A DNA stretch of 24,048 bases from Castellaniella defragrans_A (GTDB taxonomy: Bacteria; Pseudomonadota; Gammaproteobacteria; Burkholderiales; Burkholderiaceae_B). The notes under the pieces are model-generated. The model saw nothing but the letters and a program-made list of their open reading frames with translations, searched no databases and had not been told where the DNA came from. The stretch lies in assembly GCF_040394755.1 (NCBI RefSeq), contig NZ_JBEBRQ010000046.1. One strand, 5' to 3'. This document shows, piece after piece, positions 1 through 6,657 of this stretch (its first letter is position 1; the number at the start of each line of letters is the position of its first letter). Position numbers and translations under genes: made by a program.

Positions 1-54
1 CCCACGACCCCTTGGTTCGTAGCCAAGTACTCTATCCAACTGAGCTACAGCCGC
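1..54 (-). tRNA. tRNA-Arg(ACG), 3' end outside the window
   Basis: Read on the minus strand from 54, the sequence starts GCGGCTGTAGCTCAGTTGGA, a standard acceptor stem and D-arm. It continues into an anticodon stem-loop whose loop CTACGAA occupies 16-22, with anticodon ACG at 18-20 (A34 is normally converted to inosine to read CGN arginine codons). The variable loop is complete and the T-arm begins, but the rest of the T-arm, the 3' acceptor strand and CCA lie to the left of position 1. The identity rests on the anticodon and the close match to bacterial tRNA-Arg. Confidence 0.93.
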
Positions 55-64
55 AAAGAAAACG

Positions 65-93
65 ATTATAACGTGCTTTCCAAGGCTTGTCAC
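65..93 (-). promoter_or_regulatory. sigma-70-type promoter of tRNA-Arg
   Basis: On the minus strand there is a perfect -10 TATAAT (65-70), a 17-bp spacer and a -35 GTGACA (88-93, five of six matches to TTGACA). The predicted start is near 58, only about 4 nt before the mature tRNA 5' end at 54. The strength and spacing fit a stable-RNA promoter. No transcription data are available. Confidence 0.75.
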
Positions 94-108
94 GCCGCCA
101 TTGCGGCG
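93..108 (-). terminator. GC hairpin after nosX, possible terminator
   Basis: A six-base-pair all-GC stem (93-98 with 103-108) has a four-base loop and sits 10 bases past the nosX stop. On the minus strand it is not followed by a T-run, so it would be a weak intrinsic terminator or an mRNA 3' end protector. It touches the -35 box of the tRNA promoter. Confidence 0.35.
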
Positions 109-117
109 GTTTTCAAG

Positions 118-1122
118 TCACCCCAGGCGGATCAGCCGGCCGTCATCCGGCGCCATCAGCCATGCCTGGACTGGAAAGCGCGAAATCATACCACGGATCG
201 TATCGGCGGGCATCTGGGAAAAGGCCGTGGACAGCGCGTCGGCGGTGGTCGCGTCCGGCGCGCGCACGGTGACGCTGCGCCAGCGCGGTGTCGCCTGTCC
301 CGTATGCGGGTTGAACAGGTGGGTGTAGCGGCCGCCGGCATCCAGGGGCGTGCCGTAGCCGCCCGAGGTGGCCAGTGCCTGATTGGTCAGGTCGACGGTC
401 TCGAGGGCGTGGCCGGGTTCCCGGGGGTCTGCGATGCCGGCGCGCCAGGGGCGGTCGGCTGCGGGCCGGCCGAGGGCGCGGGCTTCGCCCATGTCGACCA
501 TGGCGTGCTCCAGGCCGTTGGCCCGCAGCAGTTCGGTCACGCGGTCGGTGATGTAGCCCTGGGCGATGCCGTTCAGGGTCAGCGCCATGCCGGGGCGCTC
601 CAGCACGATCGCGCTTTCCTCCACGCGGATGGCGCGGTAGTCCACGAGGGCCAGCGCGGCGCTCAGGGCATCGGGGTCCGGGGGCAGAGGCTGGCCCGCG
701 AGCACGCGGGCGGCATACAGATCCCACAGCGGCTGTACGCTGGGATCGAACAAGCCGTCGGTCCGCTCGCCGAAGGCGATGGACTGGGACAGCAGGCGGC
801 TCAGGTCCAGGGGCGGATCGTCCAGGCGGCCCGCGCGGTTCAGGCGCGCCAGGGCGCTGTCTTCGAGGTACAGGCTGAAGACCTGTTCCAGGCGGCGGAC
901 TTCGGCGACGGCCATGCGCACCAGTTGTTCGGCATGGGCGCGGTCGGGATGCAGCAGTTGCAGCTGCGCGTCGGCGCCCAGCGCGATGCCGGTCCAGACG
1001 ACGGGTTTGATCTGCGCCGCAGGGGCGTTCAGGGCGGCGCGCACGGCGCCCGGTCCGGCCAGGGCGGCGCTGGCGGCCAGGATGCTGAGAAAGCGGCGGC
1101 GGGGAAGGCGAGGTGTATTCAT
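118..1122 (-). CDS. nosX: NosX, ApbE-family FMN transferase
   Basis: This 334-residue protein belongs to the ApbE/NosX family, which uses FAD to attach FMN covalently to a Thr in periplasmic flavoprotein domains. In nos clusters the target is NosR. The N-terminus has a twin-arginine signal with three consecutive arginines (R8-R10) followed by FLS, then a hydrophobic stretch ending near an A-x-A site. Family motifs visible include TSGGYG, HLFNPHTGQ and the C-terminal DATTADALSTAF, which carries the metal-binding region. The start is fixed by the ATGA overlap with the nosL stop (1119-1122). It is the last gene of the nos operon. A general ApbE acting on another flavoprotein is possible, but the location makes NosX the best name. 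Confidence 0.93.
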   Translation of the reverse strand: MNTPRLPRRRFLSILAASAALAGPGAVRAALNAPAAQIKPVVWTGIALGADAQLQLLHPDRAHAEQLVRMAVAEVRRLEQVFSLYLEDSALARLNRAGRLDDPPLDLSRLLSQSIAFGERTDGLFDPSVQPLWDLYAARVLAGQPLPPDPDALSAALALVDYRAIRVEESAIVLERPGMALTLNGIAQGYITDRVTELLRANGLEHAMVDMGEARALGRPAADRPWRAGIADPREPGHALETVDLTNQALATSGGYGTPLDAGGRYTHLFNPHTGQATPRWRSVTVRAPDATTADALSTAFSQMPADTIRGMISRFPVQAWLMAPDDGRLIRLG

Positions 1123-1697
1123 GAGGGTGCTCCGACGGATTCGCTGCCCGCGTTGAGGGCGGGCTCGGGGGCGCGCAGGATGTAGTCTTCCGGCATGTCC
1201 TTGAAACCGACGATCCGCCCGCCGTAGCGGGCTGCGTAGGACTGGGCGTCCTCCAGGCGGGAGAAGGGCAGGGCATCGGGCGCGCCCATGCCGCCGACTA
1301 CGCTGCTTTCGATGAGGTAATGGGCGGTCCGGGCATCGATCCAGGCGTCGTCCGGCGGATTGCCGTCCGCGCCGGCGCGGCCCATGTCTTGCACGTAGAT
1401 GGCGACGATCGCCTTGGGTTCCTCTGGGAGGATGGTGTAGGCGAAGACTTCGCGGATGGTGGAAAACCAGACTGGGATGTCCCGGTCGCGCAAGAGGATC
1501 TGGCCCTTGGGGCCGATGTGCTCGTAGAGATTCATGCTGCAATAGTGGCCGATGGCTTCATCGGTGATGGCCACGGGCGGGGGAGGCGCGGACGCGGTCT
1601 GCTCGCCGCCGCATCCCGCCAGTACGGCAGCCAGCAGGGCCGCGCCGATCAGGCGCGTCACGGTCATGATGCCTGGGTGTCCGGACGCGGATTTCAT
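1119..1697 (-). CDS. nosL: NosL, copper-binding lipoprotein of N2O reductase assembly
   Basis: This 192-residue protein has a hydrophobic leader and a lipobox LAGC with the lipidated Cys at 29, so it should be anchored in a membrane facing the periplasm. NosL proteins bind Cu(I) and hand copper to the NosDFY/NosZ assembly route. The expected metal motif appears as HYCSMNL (Cys53, Met55), followed by EHIGPKGQI, a conserved family stretch. The start at 1697 is chosen because its ATG overlaps the nosY stop as ATGA; a second in-frame ATG at 1667 would still leave a signal peptide. It also overlaps nosX by ATGA. Four consecutive prolines (P38-P41) follow the lipidated Cys. Confidence 0.92.
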   Translation of the reverse strand: MKSASGHPGIMTVTRLIGAALLAAVLAGCGGEQTASAPPPPVAITDEAIGHYCSMNLYEHIGPKGQILLRDRDIPVWFSTIREVFAYTILPEEPKAIVAIYVQDMGRAGADGNPPDDAWIDARTAHYLIESSVVGGMGAPDALPFSRLEDAQSYAARYGGRIVGFKDMPEDYILRAPEPALNAGSESVGAPS

Positions 1698-2524
1698 AGC
1701 GCCCTCCGTTTGAAGGCCAGTACCGCCAGGCCGAAGGGGATGATGATCCACAGGATCTGGGCCAGCAGCAGGACGCTGGTGGGCAGCGTCGCTTGGTCGC
1801 TCAGGCCCGCCATGCCGGCGAACATGGCGATGTTTTCGTGGCCGGTCAGGTTCAGCAGGCGGTAGACGTCGGTCGGGTTGAACAGCAGGATGTTGTTGAG
1901 CATCTCGGCGGTGATGATCCGGCCCTGGTCGGCGACCAGGACGCCGAGCAGCGCCATGTCGTAGATGACGACCAGGAACAGCCAGACGCCGATGGCGATG
2001 CCGGCGGCGGTGGCGCGTTCCTGGACCAGCGAGCTGATCAGGTAGCCCAGCGACAGGAAGCTCGCGCCCAGCAGGATGCTGGCCACGATCAGCAGGGCGA
2101 AAGGCGTCCAGGTGGTGAAGTCCAGCCCGCCATGCGCGAGTTGCAGCGCCACGCCCGCGATGCCGTAGCCGGCCACTGTGGCCAGCGAGAGGATGGCCAG
2201 GTGGCCGAGGAATTTGCCCGCCATCACCTGCCCGCGCGCGATCGGGTAGCTGAGCAGCAGGGCCATGGTGCCCCGTTCGATCTCGCCCACGATGGCGTCG
2301 TAGGACAGCAGCATGGCGATCAGCGGGATGAGGAATATCGACAGGCTCGACAGGCTCACGACCGTGACGGTCAGGGGATCGACCTTGACGGTGCCGGTCG
2401 GCGCGCTGCCCAGGAAGCCCAGCGACAGGGCCAGCATGGCCAGCAGCGCGGTGATGGCCAGCACCCAGCGGTTGCGCAGACCATCGCGGATTTCCTTGCG
2501 GATCAGGATCAGGGTCGGGTTCAT
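1694..2524 (-). CDS. nosY: NosY, ABC-2 type permease of the NosDFY complex
   Basis: This 276-residue integral membrane protein has about six hydrophobic segments, a basic N-terminal amphipathic stretch (IRKEIRDGLRNRW) and the ABC-2 permease pattern typical of NosY. NosY dimerises, pairs with the NosF ATPase and carries NosD on the periplasmic side; the complex is required for building the copper sites of NosZ. The start ATG (2522-2524) overlaps the nosF stop as ATGA, and its own stop overlaps the nosL start the same way. Length matches the family. No anomaly seen. Confidence 0.93.
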   Translation of the reverse strand: MNPTLILIRKEIRDGLRNRWVLAITALLAMLALSLGFLGSAPTGTVKVDPLTVTVVSLSSLSIFLIPLIAMLLSYDAIVGEIERGTMALLLSYPIARGQVMAGKFLGHLAILSLATVAGYGIAGVALQLAHGGLDFTTWTPFALLIVASILLGASFLSLGYLISSLVQERATAAGIAIGVWLFLVVIYDMALLGVLVADQGRIITAEMLNNILLFNPTDVYRLLNLTGHENIAMFAGMAGLSDQATLPTSVLLLAQILWIIIPFGLAVLAFKRRAL

Positions 2525-3423
2525 GCATCCTCCCGACGCAGGAATTGGGCGTACATTTCGTCGAGTCCGGGGTGTTCCAGTTCGATGTCCCGGATATTGG
2601 GCATGTCCTGGGCTTCGCGCAGCCGGCGCAGCTTGTCGGTTTCGGAGCAGGTCAGCTCGATGCGGTCGGCGCCGATGCGCCGCCAGCCCTGGGGGAGCTG
2701 GATGGCGTCGGCGTCCAGCGTCAGACGGATGCGCACCGGCAGGTTGGCGTCGCGGCGCAGGTCGCCCAGCGAGCCATCGGCGATCTTCTGGCCTTTGCGC
2801 ATGACGATGACGCGGTCGGCCTGGCCTTCGAGTTCGGCCAGGGCGTGGGTGGACAGCAGGATGGCGGCCCCGGCGTCGCGCAGCTCGCGCACGATGTCGT
2901 AGAACAGCAGGCGGGAGGCCGGGTCCAGGCCGGTGGTGGGTTCGTCCAGCAGCAGCACCCGGGGCGAGCCGAGCAGCGCCTGCGCCAGTGCCAGGCGCTG
3001 GCGCATGCCTTTGGAATAGCCGCCCACCCGGCGCTTGGCGGCCTCGGCGATGCCGACGCGCGACAGCAAGGCGGCGTTGCCGTCCGTGGACAGGCCTTTC
3101 AGGTGGGCGTAGAAAGCCAGGGTCTCGGCGCCCGTGAGCGACGGGTGCAGGGCCACGGTTTCCGGCAGGTAGCCGATGTGGCGGCGGGCGCGGGCGGCGG
3201 CCGGCGTACCGGCGGTTTCGCCCAGGACGCGCACCGAACCGGCTTCCGGGCGGATCAGGCCGAGGATCAATTTGATCAGGGTGCTTTTGCCGGCGCCGTT
3301 GTGGCCGGCCATGATCACGCATTCGCCGGGTTCGATGAACAGGCTGATGTCGTCCACGGCGCGCTGCGCGCCATAGCGTTTGGTGACGGATTGGAGGTCG
3401 ATCGGGTGGGCCGTGACGGTCAT
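2521..3423 (-). CDS. nosF: NosF, ABC transporter ATPase of the NosDFY complex
   Basis: This 300-residue cytoplasmic ATPase powers the NosDFY machine that matures N2O reductase. All nucleotide-binding elements are seen: Walker A GHNGAGKS (40-47), Q-loop region YLPE (85-88), signature YSKGMRQ (136-142), Walker B VLLLDEP (156-162) and switch His193 in STHAL. The C-terminal third is the variable region usual for NosF. The start ATG (3421-3423) overlaps the nosD stop, and the stop overlaps the nosY start. No sign of degeneration. Confidence 0.94.
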   Translation of the reverse strand: MTVTAHPIDLQSVTKRYGAQRAVDDISLFIEPGECVIMAGHNGAGKSTLIKLILGLIRPEAGSVRVLGETAGTPAAARARRHIGYLPETVALHPSLTGAETLAFYAHLKGLSTDGNAALLSRVGIAEAAKRRVGGYSKGMRQRLALAQALLGSPRVLLLDEPTTGLDPASRLLFYDIVRELRDAGAAILLSTHALAELEGQADRVIVMRKGQKIADGSLGDLRRDANLPVRIRLTLDADAIQLPQGWRRIGADRIELTCSETDKLRRLREAQDMPNIRDIELEHPGLDEMYAQFLRREDA

Positions 3424-4691
3424 TGCAGGGCTTCGAATTTTTTCAGGGTCGGCGTGCTTGGGATTGCCATGAGGGGAGCACTGTCGATCACGCCGCCGGG
3501 CAGGATCGCGGGAAACTGGGACTGGGCCCAGCGGACGATGGAGACGGCCGGGCTGTTGAGCAGGAGCCGTGCATTGGGCGCGCGCCAGACGACCTGATCG
3601 ATCAGGCCGTTGGGGCGGTAGGCGGTGTCGGCGATGCCGTCGCCGTTCAGGTCGAAGGCAGACAGGTCGGACCAGTAGTTGCCGCGTCCGTTCATGGACC
3701 ATTCGAGGAAGCGGGTGCCGACGTATTTGGCCTGGTTCTGGTTGCTGACGAATGCGTTGCCGTGGATGCGGTTGCCTTCGGAGCCCGTGTAATGGACGCC
3801 GATGTCGCAGTTCTGGAAGTGGTTGTCGGCCAGCTCGTTCATGTTGGAGTTATAAACGAATACGCATTTCTCGGCGCGTTCGATGACGTTACCGGCGATG
3901 ACGGAGTCGTCCGTGGCATTGAGCATCAGGCCCTGATGCGTGCTGTCGGCGGCGATGTTGTTGCGCACAGTCAGGCGGCGCGAGAACATGATCGCATAGC
4001 CGATTTCATTGCCGCGTGAAATGTTTTCACTGACCTCGCTGTCGTTGGTGTACATGTAGTGCACCGCGTAGCGCAGGTCGTGAAAGACATTGCGGCTGAA
4101 GACGTTTTCGCGGCTGTTGTTGGAAAAGATGCCGTCGCGGCCTTCGGAGATGTCGTTGTCCAGAACCTTGGAGCCGGGGGCGTTCCAGATGGTCACGCCG
4201 TTGCCGCGTTCGTTGACGCGCAAGCCGGTGTTGCCGACGATGCGGTTGTGCTCTACCAGGGCGTCTTTCGTGCCCCACAGGTAGACCCCGACGGAGTTGT
4301 CGATGATGTCGTTGTTGGTGATGTGGGCGCGGGCGGCGGTCTTGTCGAGAAAAACGCCGGCGTCCATGTCGGGCAGGCTCAGGCCCGAGTGGCGGATGGT
4401 CAGGTGCCGCAGGACGACGTCCTCGGCCTGGACCCAGATGGTGCGGCCGGTGCGTTCGCCCAGGATACGGGCGCTGCGGTCGGCCGGCCCCTGCAGTGTC
4501 AGGGGTTTGTCGATGATCAGGTTGCCGGGGTAGTCGCCCGGCGCCAGGCTCAGGACATCGCCTGGCGACGCCGCCGCGACGGCGGCCCGCAGGTCTGAAC
4601 CCGCGGGCACGTCGATCACGGCGGCGCGCACCGTCCCGAGGCAGGCGAAAAGCATCGCCAGGCCTATGGCCGGAACGGTGGACAGCCTCAT
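3420..4691 (-). CDS. nosD: NosD, periplasmic beta-helix protein for NosZ copper-site maturation
   Basis: This 423-residue protein has a Sec-type signal peptide (hydrophobic residues about 7-22, cleavage likely after VRA) followed by a right-handed parallel beta-helix of the CASH/NosD type. Recurring NxI/NxV turns are visible in segments such as ITNNDI, VEHNRIVGN, VLDNDIS and VRNNIAA. NosD docks on NosFY and takes part in sulfide/copper delivery to the CuZ site of NosZ. The ATG at 4691 gives the signal peptide directly and lies 4 bases past the nosZ stop. The frame stays open further upstream but lacks the leader. The stop overlaps nosF as ATGA. Confidence 0.93.
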   Translation of the reverse strand: MRLSTVPAIGLAMLFACLGTVRAAVIDVPAGSDLRAAVAAASPGDVLSLAPGDYPGNLIIDKPLTLQGPADRSARILGERTGRTIWVQAEDVVLRHLTIRHSGLSLPDMDAGVFLDKTAARAHITNNDIIDNSVGVYLWGTKDALVEHNRIVGNTGLRVNERGNGVTIWNAPGSKVLDNDISEGRDGIFSNNSRENVFSRNVFHDLRYAVHYMYTNDSEVSENISRGNEIGYAIMFSRRLTVRNNIAADSTHQGLMLNATDDSVIAGNVIERAEKCVFVYNSNMNELADNHFQNCDIGVHYTGSEGNRIHGNAFVSNQNQAKYVGTRFLEWSMNGRGNYWSDLSAFDLNGDGIADTAYRPNGLIDQVVWRAPNARLLLNSPAVSIVRWAQSQFPAILPGGVIDSAPLMAIPSTPTLKKFEALQ

Positions 4692-4695
4692 GCCA

Positions 4696-6600
4696 TCAGG
4701 CCTTTTTCGGCTTGACGTACATCTGGCCCGACATTTCCATGTGCAGGGCATGGCAGAACCACTGGCAGTAGTACCAGTGCACGCCGGGGCGCGAGGCCGT
4801 GAACGTGACCGAGGACGTGGCCTGGGGTCCGATTTCCATGGCGATGCCGTAGCCGCCCACCGTGAAGCCGTGGGTCAGGTCTTCGATGCGTTCCATGTTG
4901 GTGACCACGACCGTGACTTCGTCGCCTTCGTTGACTTCGAAATTGGTCAGGCTGAACACCGGCGCGACGGCGGTCATGTAAACGCGCACCTTGTTGCCGT
5001 CACGGATGACGTTCGCGGCGGATTCCAGGGTGACGCCGTCCTTGGCGGCCATCTGGCGGGCATCTTCCCAGATGGGGTCGTTGCGGTCCCAGATGTGCAG
5101 GGGGCGGACCTTGGAGCGGTGCACCAGCAGCATATCGTGCGGTTCGGCGAAGCTGGGGCCGTCATGCACCAGTTTCATTTCGTCGCCCGAAATGTCGATC
5201 AGCTGGTCGTTTTCCGGTTTCAGGGGGCCGACGTTCAGGAAGCGGTCCTTCGAGAACTTGTTCAGCGACACCAGCCACTTGCCGTCGGCTTCCTTGGTTT
5301 CGCCCATCGTGGAGTGGTTGTGGCCGGGCTGGTAGTGCACGTCCAGCTTTTGAATGATGGGATCGACCTTTTCGCCCTGGTAGGCTTGCTTGGCCTTTTC
5401 GATGTTCCACTTGCACATCTGGCTGTCGATGAACAGCGTGGTGTAGGCGTTGCCGCGGCCGTCGAAGGCCGTGTGCAGGGGGCCCAGACCCAGTTGCGGC
5501 TCGGCCACGACCACGTCGCGTTCCTTGATCTTGCCGGCGAACAGGTCATCGAGCTTGCGCACGTCGATCACCGTGACGGTGGGCGAGAGCTTGCCGTTGA
5601 ACACCACATGGATGCCGTCGGGCGCGGCGTTGCAGCCGTGCGGCGAGTTGGGCACCGGGATGTAGCGCGTGTACTTGGAACCGTGGCGGCCGTCGATGAC
5701 GGGCACGCCGTTCATTTCCTTGAAGTCGCCGTTCTTGACGGCTTCTTCGATGAGCTTGATGTTGAACACCACCGCCCAGTCCTGCTCGTTGGCGGACATT
5801 TCGGTGACGGTCAGGCCCTTTTCCGAGTTGTAGCACGTGGCGAACGAGTACTTGCCCTGGTAGTCGGCATCGCCGTTGTCCAGGTTGCCGTCGACCATCA
5901 CCTGCCATGCGATCTTCATCGTCTCACCGTCCACGGCGGTGTAGATGGCCCAGAAGTTCTTTTGCGGGTCGTCCATCACGCTGCCGTCGTTGGGCAGCGG
6001 CACGATGTGTTCGCCGTTGCAGAAGACGTAGCCGGTCTTGGGGTAGCGCTGCGGGCGCAGGCCGTGGATGCCGTCGGCGTTGGGGATCTCGATGACCTTG
6101 TCGGTCTTCATCACGTCGCAGCGGATGCGGGCCACGCGCGTGTTGGCCTTGTCGTTGACGAAGATGTAGCGGCCGTCGTATGTATTGTCCGTGAAGGACA
6201 TGTGGGGATGGTGCAAATCGCCGTTGGGCAGCACGCCGCCGATGGATTCCGAGAACTTGCGGGTGGCCGGCGTCAGGCCTTCGTTCAGGATCTTGCGGCT
6301 TTCATTGGTGCGGCCCCAGCCGGTGGCGCTGCACATATTGAACACCGGGATGCGCATCAGTTCGCGCATCGACGGCAGCCCCAGGACGCGGACTTCGCCC
6401 GATTGCCCGCCGGAATTGAAGGCATAGTATTCGTCCAGATCGCCAGGGGCGACCTCGACGCTTTGGTGGCCCGCGGCTTTGGCGCCCTGGGCGCTGACGG
6501 GCAGGTGCGTGGCGCCGACGGCGGCCGCGCCTGTCAGGGCAGCGGTGCCGAGGAATCCTCGCCGGCTCAGGCCGGGTTTGTCGCTGGTGTGGTCGGACAT
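4696..6600 (-). CDS. nosZ: NosZ, clade I nitrous oxide reductase
   Basis: This 634-residue periplasmic enzyme reduces N2O to N2, the last step of denitrification. The Tat signal (SRRGFLG, residues 12-18) with a long hydrophobic region marks it as clade I. The N-terminal seven-bladed propeller carries all seven CuZ histidines by comparison with known NosZ: H130, H131, H179, H321, H376, H427 and H488. The C-terminal cupredoxin domain carries the CuA ligands H577, C612, W614 (backbone), C616, H620 and M623 in CQWFCHALHMEM. No ligand is missing, so the enzyme should be active. A Shine-Dalgarno AGGGAG (6607-6612) sits 6 bases before the ATG. It follows nosR by 57 bases. Confidence 0.98.
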   Translation of the reverse strand: MSDHTSDKPGLSRRGFLGTAALTGAAAVGATHLPVSAQGAKAAGHQSVEVAPGDLDEYYAFNSGGQSGEVRVLGLPSMRELMRIPVFNMCSATGWGRTNESRKILNEGLTPATRKFSESIGGVLPNGDLHHPHMSFTDNTYDGRYIFVNDKANTRVARIRCDVMKTDKVIEIPNADGIHGLRPQRYPKTGYVFCNGEHIVPLPNDGSVMDDPQKNFWAIYTAVDGETMKIAWQVMVDGNLDNGDADYQGKYSFATCYNSEKGLTVTEMSANEQDWAVVFNIKLIEEAVKNGDFKEMNGVPVIDGRHGSKYTRYIPVPNSPHGCNAAPDGIHVVFNGKLSPTVTVIDVRKLDDLFAGKIKERDVVVAEPQLGLGPLHTAFDGRGNAYTTLFIDSQMCKWNIEKAKQAYQGEKVDPIIQKLDVHYQPGHNHSTMGETKEADGKWLVSLNKFSKDRFLNVGPLKPENDQLIDISGDEMKLVHDGPSFAEPHDMLLVHRSKVRPLHIWDRNDPIWEDARQMAAKDGVTLESAANVIRDGNKVRVYMTAVAPVFSLTNFEVNEGDEVTVVVTNMERIEDLTHGFTVGGYGIAMEIGPQATSSVTFTASRPGVHWYYCQWFCHALHMEMSGQMYVKPKKA

Positions 6601-6606
6601 GATGTA

Positions 6607-6612
6607 CTCCCT
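6607..6612 (-). promoter_or_regulatory. ribosome binding site of nosZ
   Basis: AGGGAG on the minus strand, 6 bases ahead of the nosZ ATG at 6600. It is by far the clearest ribosome binding site in the operon, in line with NosZ being the product needed in greatest amount. Confidence 0.75.
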
Positions 6613-6657
6613 AGGGTTGTAGGCATAGCACCGTGGCTCGGTGGCCGGGGTATGGCG

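Noticed and set aside
1..54. tRNA-Arg as the boundary of a genomic island carrying the nos operon
   Set aside because: Integration normally uses the tRNA 3' end, which lies left of the window; the nos side is the 5' end. No integrase, direct repeat or compositional break is seen.
4696..6600. CQWFC in the CuA motif as an unusual NosZ variant
   Set aside because: The Gln is at a non-ligand position that varies among clade I enzymes; all copper ligands are present.
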